Shown in pieces: positions 32,864 through 41,764 of a stretch of 64,000 nt of DNA (its first letter is position 1; each line of letters starts with the position of its first letter). This stretch comes from Vibrio sp. STUT-A11. GTDB taxonomy: Bacteria; Pseudomonadota; Gammaproteobacteria; Enterobacterales; Vibrionaceae. Location of the stretch: positions 744,001 to 808,000 of the forward strand of contig NZ_AP026764.1 of assembly GCF_026000435.1 (NCBI RefSeq). The letters run 5' to 3'. The notes below the pieces were generated by a model. It did not search any database. It was not told the DNA's origin and saw only the letters and a program-made list of their open reading frames with translations. The translations under genes and the position numbers were made by a program.

Positions 32864-34635
32864 GCTGCAGTGGCCCAGGTTGATTTAGTTGGATTAGAGT
32901 GATCTAACGGCTCGTTGATGATGGCGTGAGAGATTGCCCAGAATGCATCGGCGTGTCCGGTCGTTTCACTACGCTCTGCTTTAAAGGTCATGGCGTTACC
33001 GCTGGCCGTTGGCACGCGCTTAATCGCCATAAACGCCATAGCAATGTCTTTGTGTTCGGCATCAAACTGCAGGCGTTTGGCTTCTACTACATCAATCATC
33101 TTCATTACCAAGCGGTTTTTGTTTTCGTTGCTGTAGTGGATGGCGTGATCTTCACGTGGATATTTCTTCGAAATTAAGTCCCAAACACCGCCACCAATGC
33201 CCGTGGTGTCTACTCCGATGTACGTCACTTTGTAGCGCTGAAAGACTTTATCTATTTCAGCAACGTGATATTGGAAGTTCAGGCCTTTCCAATAATGCTT
33301 TTCTAATACACGGAAACGTTCACCCGCTACGACAGGCGGAGCGACAACCACCAAACAGGCATTGTCTCGGGTTCGGCTTGGGTCGTAACCCAACCAAACT
33401 TCCCGAGTGGCAAAAGGTCGTTTGTTATTTGGTTTGAAGTCTTGCCAGTGAGTGGCATCCACCATGCCTTTTTCGAGGTCAGAGAATTTGAAGACAGACA
33501 GTGAACCATCGACAAACACACACATAAACAGGTTTTTGAAGTCATCATCGCTGTATTCTTCACGCAGTTCGTCAATGTCGAATAGGTCACAACCACCGTT
33601 TGCCGCATCTTCAATGGTGACAACATAACGCCACTGTTTGTCTGGACAGAGTCGCCCGCCATCTCGAAATTCATCAAAAGTCGGGAATTCGATGTGGGCG
33701 CGGGAGTCTTTACCTTTGCGCCACTGGTCGCCAGTCCAGAACGGGTAAGACTGATGCATTTTCGACGATGGCGTAGAAAAGTAGGTTTTACGCCACTTCT
33801 TATGTGTTGCCATTGCCGAGGCAAGTTTGTTCAGCTCGTCGAACTTAGGGATCCAGAAATATTCATCGACATAAACGTGGCCGTGATAACTCTGCGCGGT
33901 TTTGCTGTTGGTGGACAAAAAGCGAAGTTCGGCACCATTGGAGAGAATGATAGGGTTGCCGGTTAACTCGATGTCTAAAAACTCTTTACCAATCGCAATG
34001 ATGTAGCTGCGAAAAACTTCAGCCTGCGCGCGTGATGCAGAAAGAAAGATTTGGTTGTCACCAGTCAGAATCGCATCTTCTAAGGCTTCACCACTGAAAT
34101 AGTAAGTAGCACCAATCTGGCGAGATTTGAGAATATTACGAATACGCTGTTTGATGTTATTGCGCATCGTGTGCTGGTATTCGAACAGAGATTCGTGCCA
34201 GCCTTTAAAGTCATCTTCTGTCAGGTGCTCAATGCTGTTTTTCTTACGGCTTCTTTTACGGTTGCCGTTACTGCTGCCTTGCTTTGATGAGTCTCCATCA
34301 CTCTTTGGTGAGCTGCCTTGCGAAAGGTGTCGCTCTGCTTTGGCTTTTGCATCAGCTTGAGCTTTTAACAGCTTAACGTGGTGATCGATAAGCTTGTCCA
34401 TTTCCTTGAGCTGCTGATCGGTTTTCTCATCTTTATCTATCAGCACCGCCAGTCGGCGGTTAATCATCTGCTCTACAGACAATTCATCCAGCAACAAAGC
34501 CCAGCCGAATTTATCCGCCCAGGTATAAAGGATGCGCTCACTATTGAGGTTCAGTTGCGCTGCAATTTCTTTTGGAGGAACACCGCGTAAATAGAGCTTT
34601 TTCGCGGCTTCTCTTATTTCATCTGAATATGCCAT
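32860..34635 (-). CDS. P: Terminase large (ATPase) subunit (P2 gpP-like)
   Basis: A 591-residue terminase starting at ATG 34635 (an in-frame TTG lies 10 codons upstream). An N-terminal HTH (LRGVPPKEIAAQLNLNSERI) is followed by an ATPase region with SRQIGATYYFSGEAL and FLSASRAQAE, a VYVDEYFWIPKF Walker-B-like strand, and a nuclease domain with WLGYDPSRTRDNACLVVV and YIGVDTTGIGGGVWDLI. It cuts at cos and pumps DNA through the portal. The Lys/Ser-rich insert at about 105-135 is linker-like. Confidence 0.94.
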   Translation of the reverse strand: MAYSDEIREAAKKLYLRGVPPKEIAAQLNLNSERILYTWADKFGWALLLDELSVEQMINRRLAVLIDKDEKTDQQLKEMDKLIDHHVKLLKAQADAKAKAERHLSQGSSPKSDGDSSKQGSSNGNRKRSRKKNSIEHLTEDDFKGWHESLFEYQHTMRNNIKQRIRNILKSRQIGATYYFSGEALEDAILTGDNQIFLSASRAQAEVFRSYIIAIGKEFLDIELTGNPIILSNGAELRFLSTNSKTAQSYHGHVYVDEYFWIPKFDELNKLASAMATHKKWRKTYFSTPSSKMHQSYPFWTGDQWRKGKDSRAHIEFPTFDEFRDGGRLCPDKQWRYVVTIEDAANGGCDLFDIDELREEYSDDDFKNLFMCVFVDGSLSVFKFSDLEKGMVDATHWQDFKPNNKRPFATREVWLGYDPSRTRDNACLVVVAPPVVAGERFRVLEKHYWKGLNFQYHVAEIDKVFQRYKVTYIGVDTTGIGGGVWDLISKKYPREDHAIHYSNENKNRLVMKMIDVVEAKRLQFDAEHKDIAMAFMAIKRVPTASGNAMTFKAERSETTGHADAFWAISHAIINEPLDHSNPTKSTWATAA

Positions 34636-34686
34636 AGCTGCATCATACGCGCCGAAAACTCGCAAATGACTAACTAAAATTCGGAT

Positions 34687-34715
34687 GAATTCGGATTTTG
34701 GCTAAATCCGAATTC
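34687..34715. promoter_or_regulatory. Palindrome in the divergent late promoter region
   Basis: A perfect 12-bp inverted repeat, GAATTCGGATTT, loop TGGCT, AAATCCGAATTC, preceded by another partial copy (ATTCGGAT, 34679-34686). It lies between the divergent terminase and scaffold genes, where P2 has its two late promoters activated by Ogr. It does not fit the P2 TGT-N12-ACA Ogr site, so the binding protein is unknown. Confidence 0.55.
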
Positions 34716-34780
34716 TTAGGAAATGAAGTGGCTGAAAGCCGTTATTCAAAGGCGTATTGTTTGCTCACACCGATATGTGA

Positions 34781-35659
34781 ATGACAAATTTGAGTACGAA
34801 AATGCCAAAGATTAGTGACTGGAAAATCATTGCTACTGAGGGGCCAACCGTAGACGGGCGCAAGATTACCCGTGATTGGATTGAGCAAATGGCGGCAAGC
34901 TATGACCCGAAAGAGTACACCGCGCTAATCTGGCCAGAGCACCGTCGATTTTATGGCTACGGTGAAAACTGGGGCAAAGTTGTTGAGCTTAAAGCGGAAG
35001 AAGAAAGCGGCAAGATGCGTCTGTTTGCGAAGCTTGAGCCAAACGAATTTATGCTGGAAGCCAACCGCAAAAAGCAAAAGTTGTTCACATCCATCGAGCC
35101 AAATCCCGATTACAAGGGTGAAGGGCGTTGCTATTTAACGGGCCTAGCTGCGACTGACTCCCCAGCCTCCACAGGTACCTCGCTCCTTCAATTCTCTCGC
35201 CAATCTGGTGAAACCACCGAATTAGAGTGCAGCGTGTTGGAAGAAGTCGATTTTTCCGAGTGCTTCACACGCAAAGACCGCTTTTTCGCGGCATTCAATG
35301 AATTTTTCTCTTCTGGCGATGAAGTGCCAGAAACTCCATCAAAAGTAGAGGACACCGACGTGACCGAAGAGCAACTTAAAGCAGCACTGAAAGAACAGTT
35401 TGCTGCATTCAAAGGCGAGTTCAAGCAAGAGCTGAAAGAAGAGTTCAACTTGCAAGACGAACCAGAAACGCCAGAGCCAGAAGAGAAGGGAACAAGCGTT
35501 GAGCTGTTCTCTGCCACTCTGGACGAAAAACTAAAACCGTTGGCTGAGAAAGTGAACGGTCTTGAAAACCAATTCGCTGAACTTTCGAAAGAAGTTCCGG
35601 GGCAAGAACCAGACGGTTCTGGTGCTGACGATAAATTCTCTATTAAGGACATGATGTAA
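34781..35659 (+). CDS. O: Capsid scaffolding protein (P2 gpO-like)
   Basis: The 292-residue protein has an N-terminal GPO protease-like domain (YTALIWPEHRRFYGYGENWG, SIEPNPDYKGEGRCYLTGLA, then TDSPASTGTS) and an acidic C-terminal scaffold region with coiled coil (about 190-285). It assembles the procapsid and processes capsid proteins. It is the first gene of the rightward late operon. Its stop overlaps the capsid start (TAATG). A start seven codons later is possible. Confidence 0.93.
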   Translation: MTNLSTKMPKISDWKIIATEGPTVDGRKITRDWIEQMAASYDPKEYTALIWPEHRRFYGYGENWGKVVELKAEEESGKMRLFAKLEPNEFMLEANRKKQKLFTSIEPNPDYKGEGRCYLTGLAATDSPASTGTSLLQFSRQSGETTELECSVLEEVDFSECFTRKDRFFAAFNEFFSSGDEVPETPSKVEDTDVTEEQLKAALKEQFAAFKGEFKQELKEEFNLQDEPETPEPEEKGTSVELFSATLDEKLKPLAEKVNGLENQFAELSKEVPGQEPDGSGADDKFSIKDMM

Positions 35660-36663
35660 TGCTGAATGCGATTTCAACTCAATACCTACAAGAGTTCTCT
35701 GCAACCATGTTGACAAGTGCAGGCGCGTCAGCAGGTCAAAACATGTTTAACCTAACGCCGCCAATGGAAACCAAGCTGCGTCAGGCAATCATGCAGTCAG
35801 ATGCCTTCTTAGGCATGATCGCGTTGCTGCCTGTACAGCAAATCAAAGGCCAGGTTGTTGATGTCGGTAACGATGGTCTATCAACAGGTCGCGGCAACAA
35901 TGAGCGCTTTAGCGTAGAAGTAGGCCAAAGCGGTAACACTTACGAGTTGGTTAAAACTGACTCTGGCGCGCACATTCTTTGGGAAACCATGACTCAATGG
36001 GCGAACTCAGGCTCTAAAAATGAATGGTTGAAGATGATGCAAAATGCCATCTCGCGCCGTTTCGCTCTCGATATTCTGCGCGTTGGTTTCAATGGTACAT
36101 CGGCTGCAGCGGTAACAGACCCAGTGGCTAATCCGCTTGGTCAGGATGTTAACAAAGGCTGGCTGACCATCGCCAAAGAGAAGAAAGCGAGCCAAGTCCT
36201 TGCCTCGGCGCAACTCGACCCAACTGGCGCAACCGCGGATTCCTACAAGAACCTAGATTCGTTGGTTCAAGACCTGATCAATACCACGATTGCACCAGAG
36301 CATCGTCAAGATCCTGATTTGGTCGTGATGGTTGGTTCTAACCTGGTTGCAGCAGAACAGCACCGTCTATTGGAAGCGGCAAATACACCAACGGAACACA
36401 AAGCCGCACAGCAGTTAGCTAAAACCATTGCGGGTAAACAGGCCTATACGCCGCCTTTCTTCCCTGCCGATATGGTTTTGGTCACCAACACTAAAAACCT
36501 GCAAGTACTCACGCAGGAAGGTACGCAGTGGCGCAAGCAAAAGAACGATGAAGACACACTTCGCTTCAAGCAAAACCATATCCGTATGGAAGGTTATGCA
36601 ATCGGCAACCTGAACAAGTTCGCTGCGATTGAAGCGGTGACCGTTGTTGAGCCTGCAGCTTAA
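35659..36663 (+). CDS. N: Major capsid protein (P2 gpN-like)
   Basis: A 334-residue protein of the P2 major capsid family: LTPPMETKLRQAIMQSDAFL, the VGQSGNTYELVKTDSGAHI region and QDPDLVVMVGSNLVAAEQHR are characteristic. It has the HK97 fold expected for icosahedral shells. It follows the scaffold gene directly with one-base overlap and precedes the small terminase gene by 10 bp. Confidence 0.94.
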   Translation: MLNAISTQYLQEFSATMLTSAGASAGQNMFNLTPPMETKLRQAIMQSDAFLGMIALLPVQQIKGQVVDVGNDGLSTGRGNNERFSVEVGQSGNTYELVKTDSGAHILWETMTQWANSGSKNEWLKMMQNAISRRFALDILRVGFNGTSAAAVTDPVANPLGQDVNKGWLTIAKEKKASQVLASAQLDPTGATADSYKNLDSLVQDLINTTIAPEHRQDPDLVVMVGSNLVAAEQHRLLEAANTPTEHKAAQQLAKTIAGKQAYTPPFFPADMVLVTNTKNLQVLTQEGTQWRKQKNDEDTLRFKQNHIRMEGYAIGNLNKFAAIEAVTVVEPAA

Positions 36664-36673
36664 GGAGTGATGC

Positions 36674-37390
36674 ATGGTTAGCCCATTAGCAAGACAGCGT
36701 CGACAGCTCATTGAAAAGCAAGCTAACCAGTCTGCACCGGAAGCCGTTTCCGGTGCAGATACCGACAGCCTGCACATCAAGCTGATTGAATTTGAAGAAG
36801 ACCGCAAGTATTTGCGCTCATTAAATGCCATCGCTGATCGAATTAAGCACAAGCGTGAAGTGCTGGTACCGAAGTACAAGCCGTATGTTCAGGCCTACTT
36901 AGAAAGTGGCGAAGCGTTCGAAAACCCAATCTTTACCAACTTGGTGGTTTGGCTATTCGACGTTAAAGAGCTGGATTCCGCGATTGAGTGGTGCATGAAA
37001 GCCATTGAGTTGGACTTGCCAACACCAGAAAACTTTCGCCGTGATTGGCCGACATTCTGTGCTGACGAAGTGTTGGCATGGGCGGAGCAAGAATCTGAAC
37101 GTGGTCATTCCATCGAGCCTTATTTCTCCCAGGTATTCGAAAAGGTAGAGAAAGATTGGCGCTTGCACGAGAAGGTTCACGCTAAGTGGTACAAGTTCGC
37201 GGGTTTATACCTGATTCGAAATGAAGAAGGCCAGCCGCAAGCTACAGCTGTTGGCAACGTAGAAACGTTGGAAAAAGCATTGACTCTACTTCAACACGCG
37301 CACGATAAGAACAGCAAAGTGGGGGTGGCTACCCAAATCAAGAAGATTGAAGCCCGTATTCGCGCCATTAACGAAGGCAAGAACCTGTAA
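36674..37390 (+). CDS. M: Terminase small (endonuclease) subunit (P2 gpM-like)
   Basis: A 238-residue GPM-family protein: the FEEDRKYLRSLNAIADRIKH N-terminal helix, then NLVVWLFDVKELDSAIEWCM and LPTPENFRRDWPTFCADEV are typical. With gpP it cuts cos ends. The 115 bp after it hold short hairpins but no gene. Confidence 0.92.
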   Translation: MVSPLARQRRQLIEKQANQSAPEAVSGADTDSLHIKLIEFEEDRKYLRSLNAIADRIKHKREVLVPKYKPYVQAYLESGEAFENPIFTNLVVWLFDVKELDSAIEWCMKAIELDLPTPENFRRDWPTFCADEVLAWAEQESERGHSIEPYFSQVFEKVEKDWRLHEKVHAKWYKFAGLYLIRNEEGQPQATAVGNVETLEKALTLLQHAHDKNSKVGVATQIKKIEARIRAINEGKNL

Positions 37391-37505
37391 AGACTCCTAC
37401 GCCACCGCGCCTCGGCTGGTGAGGTAAGAGAAGCCAATAGGCTAACTCGATACCGTCGACCCAGTGGCTTAGAGGCGCCCTAATTTAAATAAGCAAGGAA
37501 CCGTT

Positions 37506-37925
37506 ATGAGCTTTGGCGGAAATGTTAACAGCGCAGTCGATATCGCCATACCAGGTGAAGGGTGGCCGGATTTATCCACGGCTGAATTCCGCAGTTTACG
37601 CCGTGTTCCCCATACGTTTGATAACGACTCTTTGAACTATGCGATGACCATCGCCGCGCTGAACATTCAAGAACGATTAGAAAGCATGATCATCGACGGC
37701 GAAAAGCCAGTGCTGAGCGCACCGAAAACCATGCTCTACAAACGTGCGGTTTATGGTCGGGCTCATGCTGAGCTGCTGAAAGAGTTTGCGACCCAAGACC
37801 GCCGAAAAGAGGGTGAAAGCGTAGCAACGGATGAACCGGAACAAGAGGCACGTTTTCTCGCCCAGAGTAACAAAGATGTGCGGGCGCTACTTGGCCGCAG
37901 TGCTAATGGGATTGACTCGATATGA
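37506..37925 (+). CDS. L: Head completion/stabilisation protein (P2 gpL-like)
   Basis: A 139-residue protein of the GPL family with MTIAALNIQERLES and TMLYKRAVYGRAHAELLKEF. It closes filled heads for tail attachment. AAGGAA lies before the ATG. It overlaps the next gene by four bases (ATGA). Confidence 0.9.
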   Translation: MSFGGNVNSAVDIAIPGEGWPDLSTAEFRSLRRVPHTFDNDSLNYAMTIAALNIQERLESMIIDGEKPVLSAPKTMLYKRAVYGRAHAELLKEFATQDRRKEGESVATDEPEQEARFLAQSNKDVRALLGRSANGIDSI

Positions 37926-38413
37926 GCGAAACCACTTACAACAAAACCAAGCTGGAACACCTGACGGATTACATCGTCAGTCACCTGAATTCCAATGTGC
38001 TCGATAACAAAATCGACGCTTGGCAGGAAAACGGCACCATCGTGCCAAACGGTGAAGACCGAGGGAACGGCGGTTACATCGCTTGTCACTGGAAGTACAA
38101 CGCAGTGATCAGCATTGAAGAGTTTCCGCATCGTCTGTTAGACCCTCGTTGTCTGCTGGCATTGGTTGCCTGTTGGCTGAGCGATTACGACACCACGCGT
38201 AATGAAGATGAGTTAGGCGACCCAGACCTTTCGGTTGATGTGATCAGCAGTGAAGTCGCCGACGTTGCCATTGAACTGGAAATGATGGAGCCGATAGAGC
38301 TAATTCCTGACCCAGCGGGAATGATCACTTGGCGAGGGGAAACCTACCGAGTGCAGGCAGTTGAAATCTACACCGCAGAAGAAGCGGAGTTGGTGAATGA
38401 AGCCGCAAATTAA
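37922..38413 (+). CDS. R: Tail completion protein R-like (P2 gpR)
   Basis: A 163-residue protein with the gpR pattern: LTDYIVSHL at the start, then a Y-x-A-V-x-x-I-E-E-F-P segment (YNAVISIEEFPHRLLDPRCL) and LSVDVISSEVADVAIELEM. In P2, gpR is needed for tail completion. It overlaps both neighbours (4 and 17 bases), so coupling is tight. Confidence 0.88.
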   Translation: MSETTYNKTKLEHLTDYIVSHLNSNVLDNKIDAWQENGTIVPNGEDRGNGGYIACHWKYNAVISIEEFPHRLLDPRCLLALVACWLSDYDTTRNEDELGDPDLSVDVISSEVADVAIELEMMEPIELIPDPAGMITWRGETYRVQAVEIYTAEEAELVNEAAN

Positions 38414-39053
38414 GGTCAATGAGCGCGATGTGCTCAATATGCAGGAAAAGCTGGCCATGCTGGCTCTGCCACCTAAAAAGCGAGTTTGGATACTGAAAAC
38501 CCTTGGCCGTTGGGAAAAAGCCAATACACGCAAACGCATTCGCTCCCAAAAAGACATTAACGGAAGCGCTCTGCAGCCAAGGAAAGGAAAAAAGAAAGGC
38601 AAAGTTTTAAAGCGGATGGCAAAGGGCTTAACGCCTTATGTAAGAAACGCCAACCAGCTTGATTTGACTTGGAGTAACAAGTTAACCGCAAAAATAGCAG
38701 CAAGGCACCACCTTGGTCAAAAGCAAAAAATGACCAAGCGCCAAATGCAAAAGCGATGGGGCAAACCGGATTACTCAGCGCCTTGTACCAAAGGGCAAGC
38801 GAGAAAGCTAAGAGAACTGGGTTACACGGTACCGAGAAAAAGCGGTAAAGGACGAAAGAAACCCAGTTTACGTGAGTTGATGGCAACCATCACCCATGGA
38901 CAAGCAGGACAACTTATTCGAGAACTCTCTAATCAGCCAAATATCACCAGTTGGGATATTCCATTAGCAGAGCGTCAGATTCTCGGTAGTAAAGAACGTG
39001 AAGTGAACCGCCAGCTCATCAAGATATTTGAGCAGGCAAAACAGAGGAAATAA
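38397..39053 (+). CDS. S: Tail completion/virion morphogenesis protein S-like
   Basis: A 218-residue very basic protein of the phage virion morphogenesis family (P2 gpS). KKRVWILKTLGRWEKANTRK and QKDINGSALQPRKGKKKGK are typical, with ARHHLGQKQ and ITHGQAGQLIREL further on. It joins the tail tube end to the head with gpR. Confidence 0.9.
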   Translation: MKPQIKVNERDVLNMQEKLAMLALPPKKRVWILKTLGRWEKANTRKRIRSQKDINGSALQPRKGKKKGKVLKRMAKGLTPYVRNANQLDLTWSNKLTAKIAARHHLGQKQKMTKRQMQKRWGKPDYSAPCTKGQARKLRELGYTVPRKSGKGRKKPSLRELMATITHGQAGQLIRELSNQPNITSWDIPLAERQILGSKEREVNRQLIKIFEQAKQRK

Positions 39054-39056
39054 CCA

Positions 39057-40187
39057 ATGGCAACCGGAAAGGTAGAGGTTAACAATCTCAATTTGGCACA
39101 AGGCGGTATCCCTGAGATAGAACGTCACGTGCTTTTCATCGGGCGTACTGACAAGGCAGAGTTGCAAGGCCAGGTTACCCGCATTAATAACATGACCAAC
39201 CTTGACGAAGTTGTCGCTGATGATGCGCTTGGTCTGAACGTGAAAGCCGCCCAACTTAACGGCAAACAAAACTGGACGGGTGCGATTGTCGGCTTAGGTG
39301 TCGATGATACCTGGCAAGCCGCCGTTGAGTTAGCGAACCTGAGCGACTCTTTCGAAGGCATCGCCATTTGTGACCCGGTCGCAGTTAAAACTGAATTCAA
39401 CGATATGCAGTCGAAAGCAACCGAGCTGACCAGCAAACTTGGTCGTTGGGTGTTCTTCCTTGCCGCTTGTGCGGGTATCGATTCAACGCCTGATACAGGC
39501 CAAACGTGGGCAGAGTACGAAACCGCCATGCTTGATCTGGTGAAAGATGTTTCTGCCAACCTCGTGACACCCGTTCCTCAGCTTAACGGCAATAACCTAG
39601 GTGTGTTGGCTGGTCGTTTGTGTGACCGAAGCGTCACAGTAGCAGACAGCCCAATGCGCGTGGCAACTGGCTCAGTATTGAGTTTGGGTGACATGCCAAC
39701 GGACAGTGCAGGTAAAGCGTTACAGATGAGCACCATCGCTACGTTGGCCGACGCCCGTTACTCACTGCCGCAATGGTATGCCGACTTAGAAGGAGTGTAT
39801 TGGTCAGATGCATCCACCTTAGAAGCCAAAGGTGGTGATTATCAGTACCTCGAATACGTTCGCCCGGTTCACAAGCTTAACCGCCGTGTACGTATCAAAG
39901 CGATTCGCCGTATTGCCGACCGCATTCTCAACTCAACGCCACCGAGTATTGAGCTGAACCGCACTTACTTCCGCAAAGACATGCGTGATATGTCGAAGAC
40001 CACTGAGATTGGCGGGATTACGTTCCCTGGTGAAATCATGCCGCCAGAAGATGGTGATGTGACTATTCAGTGGATGACTAAAACCAAAGTAGTGATCGGT
40101 TTGATGGTTCGCCCTCATAACTGCCCGAAACATATCGTGGTCAACATCGCGCTTGATCTTACTAACCCTGCAGATTCGGAGGCGTAA
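39057..40187 (+). CDS. Contractile tail sheath protein (DUF2586)
   Basis: A 376-residue DUF2586 protein, the sheath form used by K139-like phages rather than classical P2 gpFI. HVLFIGRTDKAELQGQVTRI lies near the start, followed by VVADDALGLNVKAAQLNGKQ and a C-terminal domain with IRRIADRILNSTPPSIELNR. It polymerises around the tube and contracts during DNA injection. It lies 3 bp after S and 3 bp before the tube gene. Confidence 0.88.
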   Translation: MATGKVEVNNLNLAQGGIPEIERHVLFIGRTDKAELQGQVTRINNMTNLDEVVADDALGLNVKAAQLNGKQNWTGAIVGLGVDDTWQAAVELANLSDSFEGIAICDPVAVKTEFNDMQSKATELTSKLGRWVFFLAACAGIDSTPDTGQTWAEYETAMLDLVKDVSANLVTPVPQLNGNNLGVLAGRLCDRSVTVADSPMRVATGSVLSLGDMPTDSAGKALQMSTIATLADARYSLPQWYADLEGVYWSDASTLEAKGGDYQYLEYVRPVHKLNRRVRIKAIRRIADRILNSTPPSIELNRTYFRKDMRDMSKTTEIGGITFPGEIMPPEDGDVTIQWMTKTKVVIGLMVRPHNCPKHIVVNIALDLTNPADSEA

Positions 40188-40190
40188 TCC

Positions 40191-40640
40191 ATGAGAATTT
40201 CTGGCAAGAACATGCATTTCTCTTTGGGTGACTACAAGCTCAAAGCACAAAAAGTCACGTTATCCATTACCGACAATTCCGCCATCAATAAAACCTCTGG
40301 TGTGCCAGATGGTTACGTTGACGGGGATGTTGAGGCTAGTGGTGAAATGGAGCTGACCACGCAGCAATTCAACCTGTTAAGCAAAGCAGCGAAACAAGCC
40401 GGATCTTGGCGTGGAATGCCTGATTTTGACGCGCTGTTCTACGGCAAGATTGATAAAGACGAGCTCAAAATTGAAGCCTTCGGATGCCGTATCAAAATCT
40501 CTGATCTACTTGATGCCGATTCGAATGGAGGTAGTGCATTAGTTCACAAGCTTCCGTTCGAAGTGACCAGCCCGGACTTTGTCAGCATCAACGGTGTGCC
40601 GTACCTGCGTCCGGATGAAACTGAAGACTTGGTTCAATAA
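40191..40640 (+). CDS. Tail tube protein (DUF2597)
   Basis: A 149-residue DUF2597 protein, taking the place of P2 gpFII. It begins MRISGKNMHFSLGDYKLKAQ, has ITDNSAINKTSGVPDGYVDG, and ends with PFEVTSPDFVSINGVPYL. Immediate pairing with the sheath gene supports the inner tube role. Confidence 0.88.
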   Translation: MRISGKNMHFSLGDYKLKAQKVTLSITDNSAINKTSGVPDGYVDGDVEASGEMELTTQQFNLLSKAAKQAGSWRGMPDFDALFYGKIDKDELKIEAFGCRIKISDLLDADSNGGSALVHKLPFEVTSPDFVSINGVPYLRPDETEDLVQ

Positions 40641-40649
40641 CAAGGAGGC

Positions 40650-40871
40650 ATGATGGCAGATGTTATCGACCATGCCTGCGGTCTTGAAACCCAGTTCACA
40701 GAAGTGGCGCTTGCCAACCAATTGGCAAGGGCTAAGCGAATTGAAAAACGGGAAAGCGCACATGAATGCGGCGAATGTGGCGACCCAATCCCAGAAGAAC
40801 GCCGCCAAAAAGTACCAGGTTGCGTCTACTGCACCCATTGTCAAAGCGAAATGGAGCGAATGACCCGATGA
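40650..40871 (+). CDS. TraR/DksA-family zinc finger protein
   Basis: A 73-residue protein with the C4 zinc finger CGECGDPIPEERRQKVPGC...CTHC typical of phage TraR/DksA proteins such as P2 Orf82. Such proteins can bind the RNA polymerase secondary channel and mimic DksA-ppGpp. A strong ribosome site (AAGGAGG) precedes the ATG pair at 40650/40653. It overlaps the lysis-type gene by four bases. Confidence 0.9.
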   Translation: MMADVIDHACGLETQFTEVALANQLARAKRIEKRESAHECGECGDPIPEERRQKVPGCVYCTHCQSEMERMTR

Positions 40872-41290
40872 AGAATTTTTTGATGAAACGCCGTTACTTT
40901 GAACACGGCACCTACTCAACACTGCACCGTGCCGATGGTAGCCAGGTTTGTTGTGTAGTTGAGCGTCCTTGGCTAAACAACAAACCATCTCAATCGTGTA
41001 TCCCAGAAGGTAACTACACGCTTTACCTACACCAATCGCCAAAGTTTGGTGAGTGCTACGCGTTGGAAAGCAAAAACCTTGGAGTAACTCGATACGGGCC
41101 AAGCCTTCGAACTCATATTTTGATCCATAAAGCGAATTCACCAAAGCAGCTTCAAGGCTGTTTAGCACCCGGTGTTGATTTTGGCTTTGTGGGTGACGAA
41201 TGGGCAGTTATGAACTCAACCGCTGCATTTAACAACCTAATGGCTGAGCTGGGCGGTGAGCCTGCAAGCCTGACAATTCTAAAGGACTAG
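40868..41290 (+). CDS. DUF5675 protein, probable cell-wall/lysis gene
   Basis: Starting at ATG 40868 (ATGA overlap with the TraR stop), the 140-residue product matches DUF5675: GTYSTLHRADG, CVVERPWLNNKPSQSCIPEG, then THILIHKANSPKQLQGCLAP. The HIHxx...GC arrangement recalls YkuD-type active sites, but this is only a resemblance. It lies where P2-type phages keep lysis genes, and no other endolysin is visible in the prophage, so a role in host lysis is inferred. Confidence 0.75.
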   Translation: MKNFLMKRRYFEHGTYSTLHRADGSQVCCVVERPWLNNKPSQSCIPEGNYTLYLHQSPKFGECYALESKNLGVTRYGPSLRTHILIHKANSPKQLQGCLAPGVDFGFVGDEWAVMNSTAAFNNLMAELGGEPASLTILKD

Positions 41291-41294
41291 TGAC

Positions 41295-41525
41295 ATGAAT
41301 TTCTTAACTGGAATCGTTGGCAAGACATTGTTGGAAGTACTGAAAGGCCTGTTCTTTCAAATTGGTTGGTCAATCATCCTTGAACGTTTCGCCACGCGCC
41401 TTGTGGTATGGGGCTTGGAAACCTTGAAAAGCCTTAGCACAAACGATGTTCTGCAAGAAACCGTGGACGACATCATCAATGCATTACAAGGCAAACGCTT
41501 GAAAGAAATTCCACAGAAGGAATAG
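41295..41525 (+). CDS. Small amphipathic protein, possible holin partner
   Basis: A 76-residue protein with a hydrophobic/amphipathic first half (GKTLLEVLKGLFFQIGWSII) and a charged C terminus. It sits between the DUF5675 gene and another one-TM gene. Position and topology fit a lysis accessory role; the family is not recognised. Confidence 0.55.
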   Translation: MNFLTGIVGKTLLEVLKGLFFQIGWSIILERFATRLVVWGLETLKSLSTNDVLQETVDDIINALQGKRLKEIPQKE

Positions 41526-41527
41526 CG

Positions 41528-41764
41528 ATGGACCCAACCTGGTTATCAGCACTGGTTGCGCTTGCCACCCTTTTGGTGATGTTAACCGGTGCTCTTATCA
41601 GCAAGCTGTTTTCACTTTCTAAAGAGCTTGCTGAATACAAAACCCATGTGGCCGAGTACTACGCCAAAAAAGACGAAGTGAATGACGGCTTCGAGCGTCT
41701 GGAACGTCAGTTGGAAAATGGCCTCACACGAATTTACGAAACACTAAAGCGAGAAGCAGCATGA
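41528..41764 (+). CDS. One-TM coiled-coil protein, holin/antiholin-like
   Basis: A 78-residue protein with one transmembrane helix (about 4-27, LSALVALATLLVMLTGALIS) and a following coiled coil (LSKELAEYKTHVAEYYAKKD). Similar small proteins accompany phage lysis genes as holin or spanin-like partners, but no lipobox is present. It overlaps the next gene by four bases. Confidence 0.55.
   Translation: MDPTWLSALVALATLLVMLTGALISKLFSLSKELAEYKTHVAEYYAKKDEVNDGFERLERQLENGLTRIYETLKREAA

Noticed and set aside
35188..35652. Ser-rich 154-codon frame antisense to the scaffold gene
   Set aside because: It is the antisense reading of the Glu/Gln-rich scaffold tail, which removes stops by composition.
40868..41290. 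Calling the DUF5675 protein an L,D-transpeptidase
   Set aside because: Only a short HIHK...GC resemblance; the full SxGCxR motif is not present.
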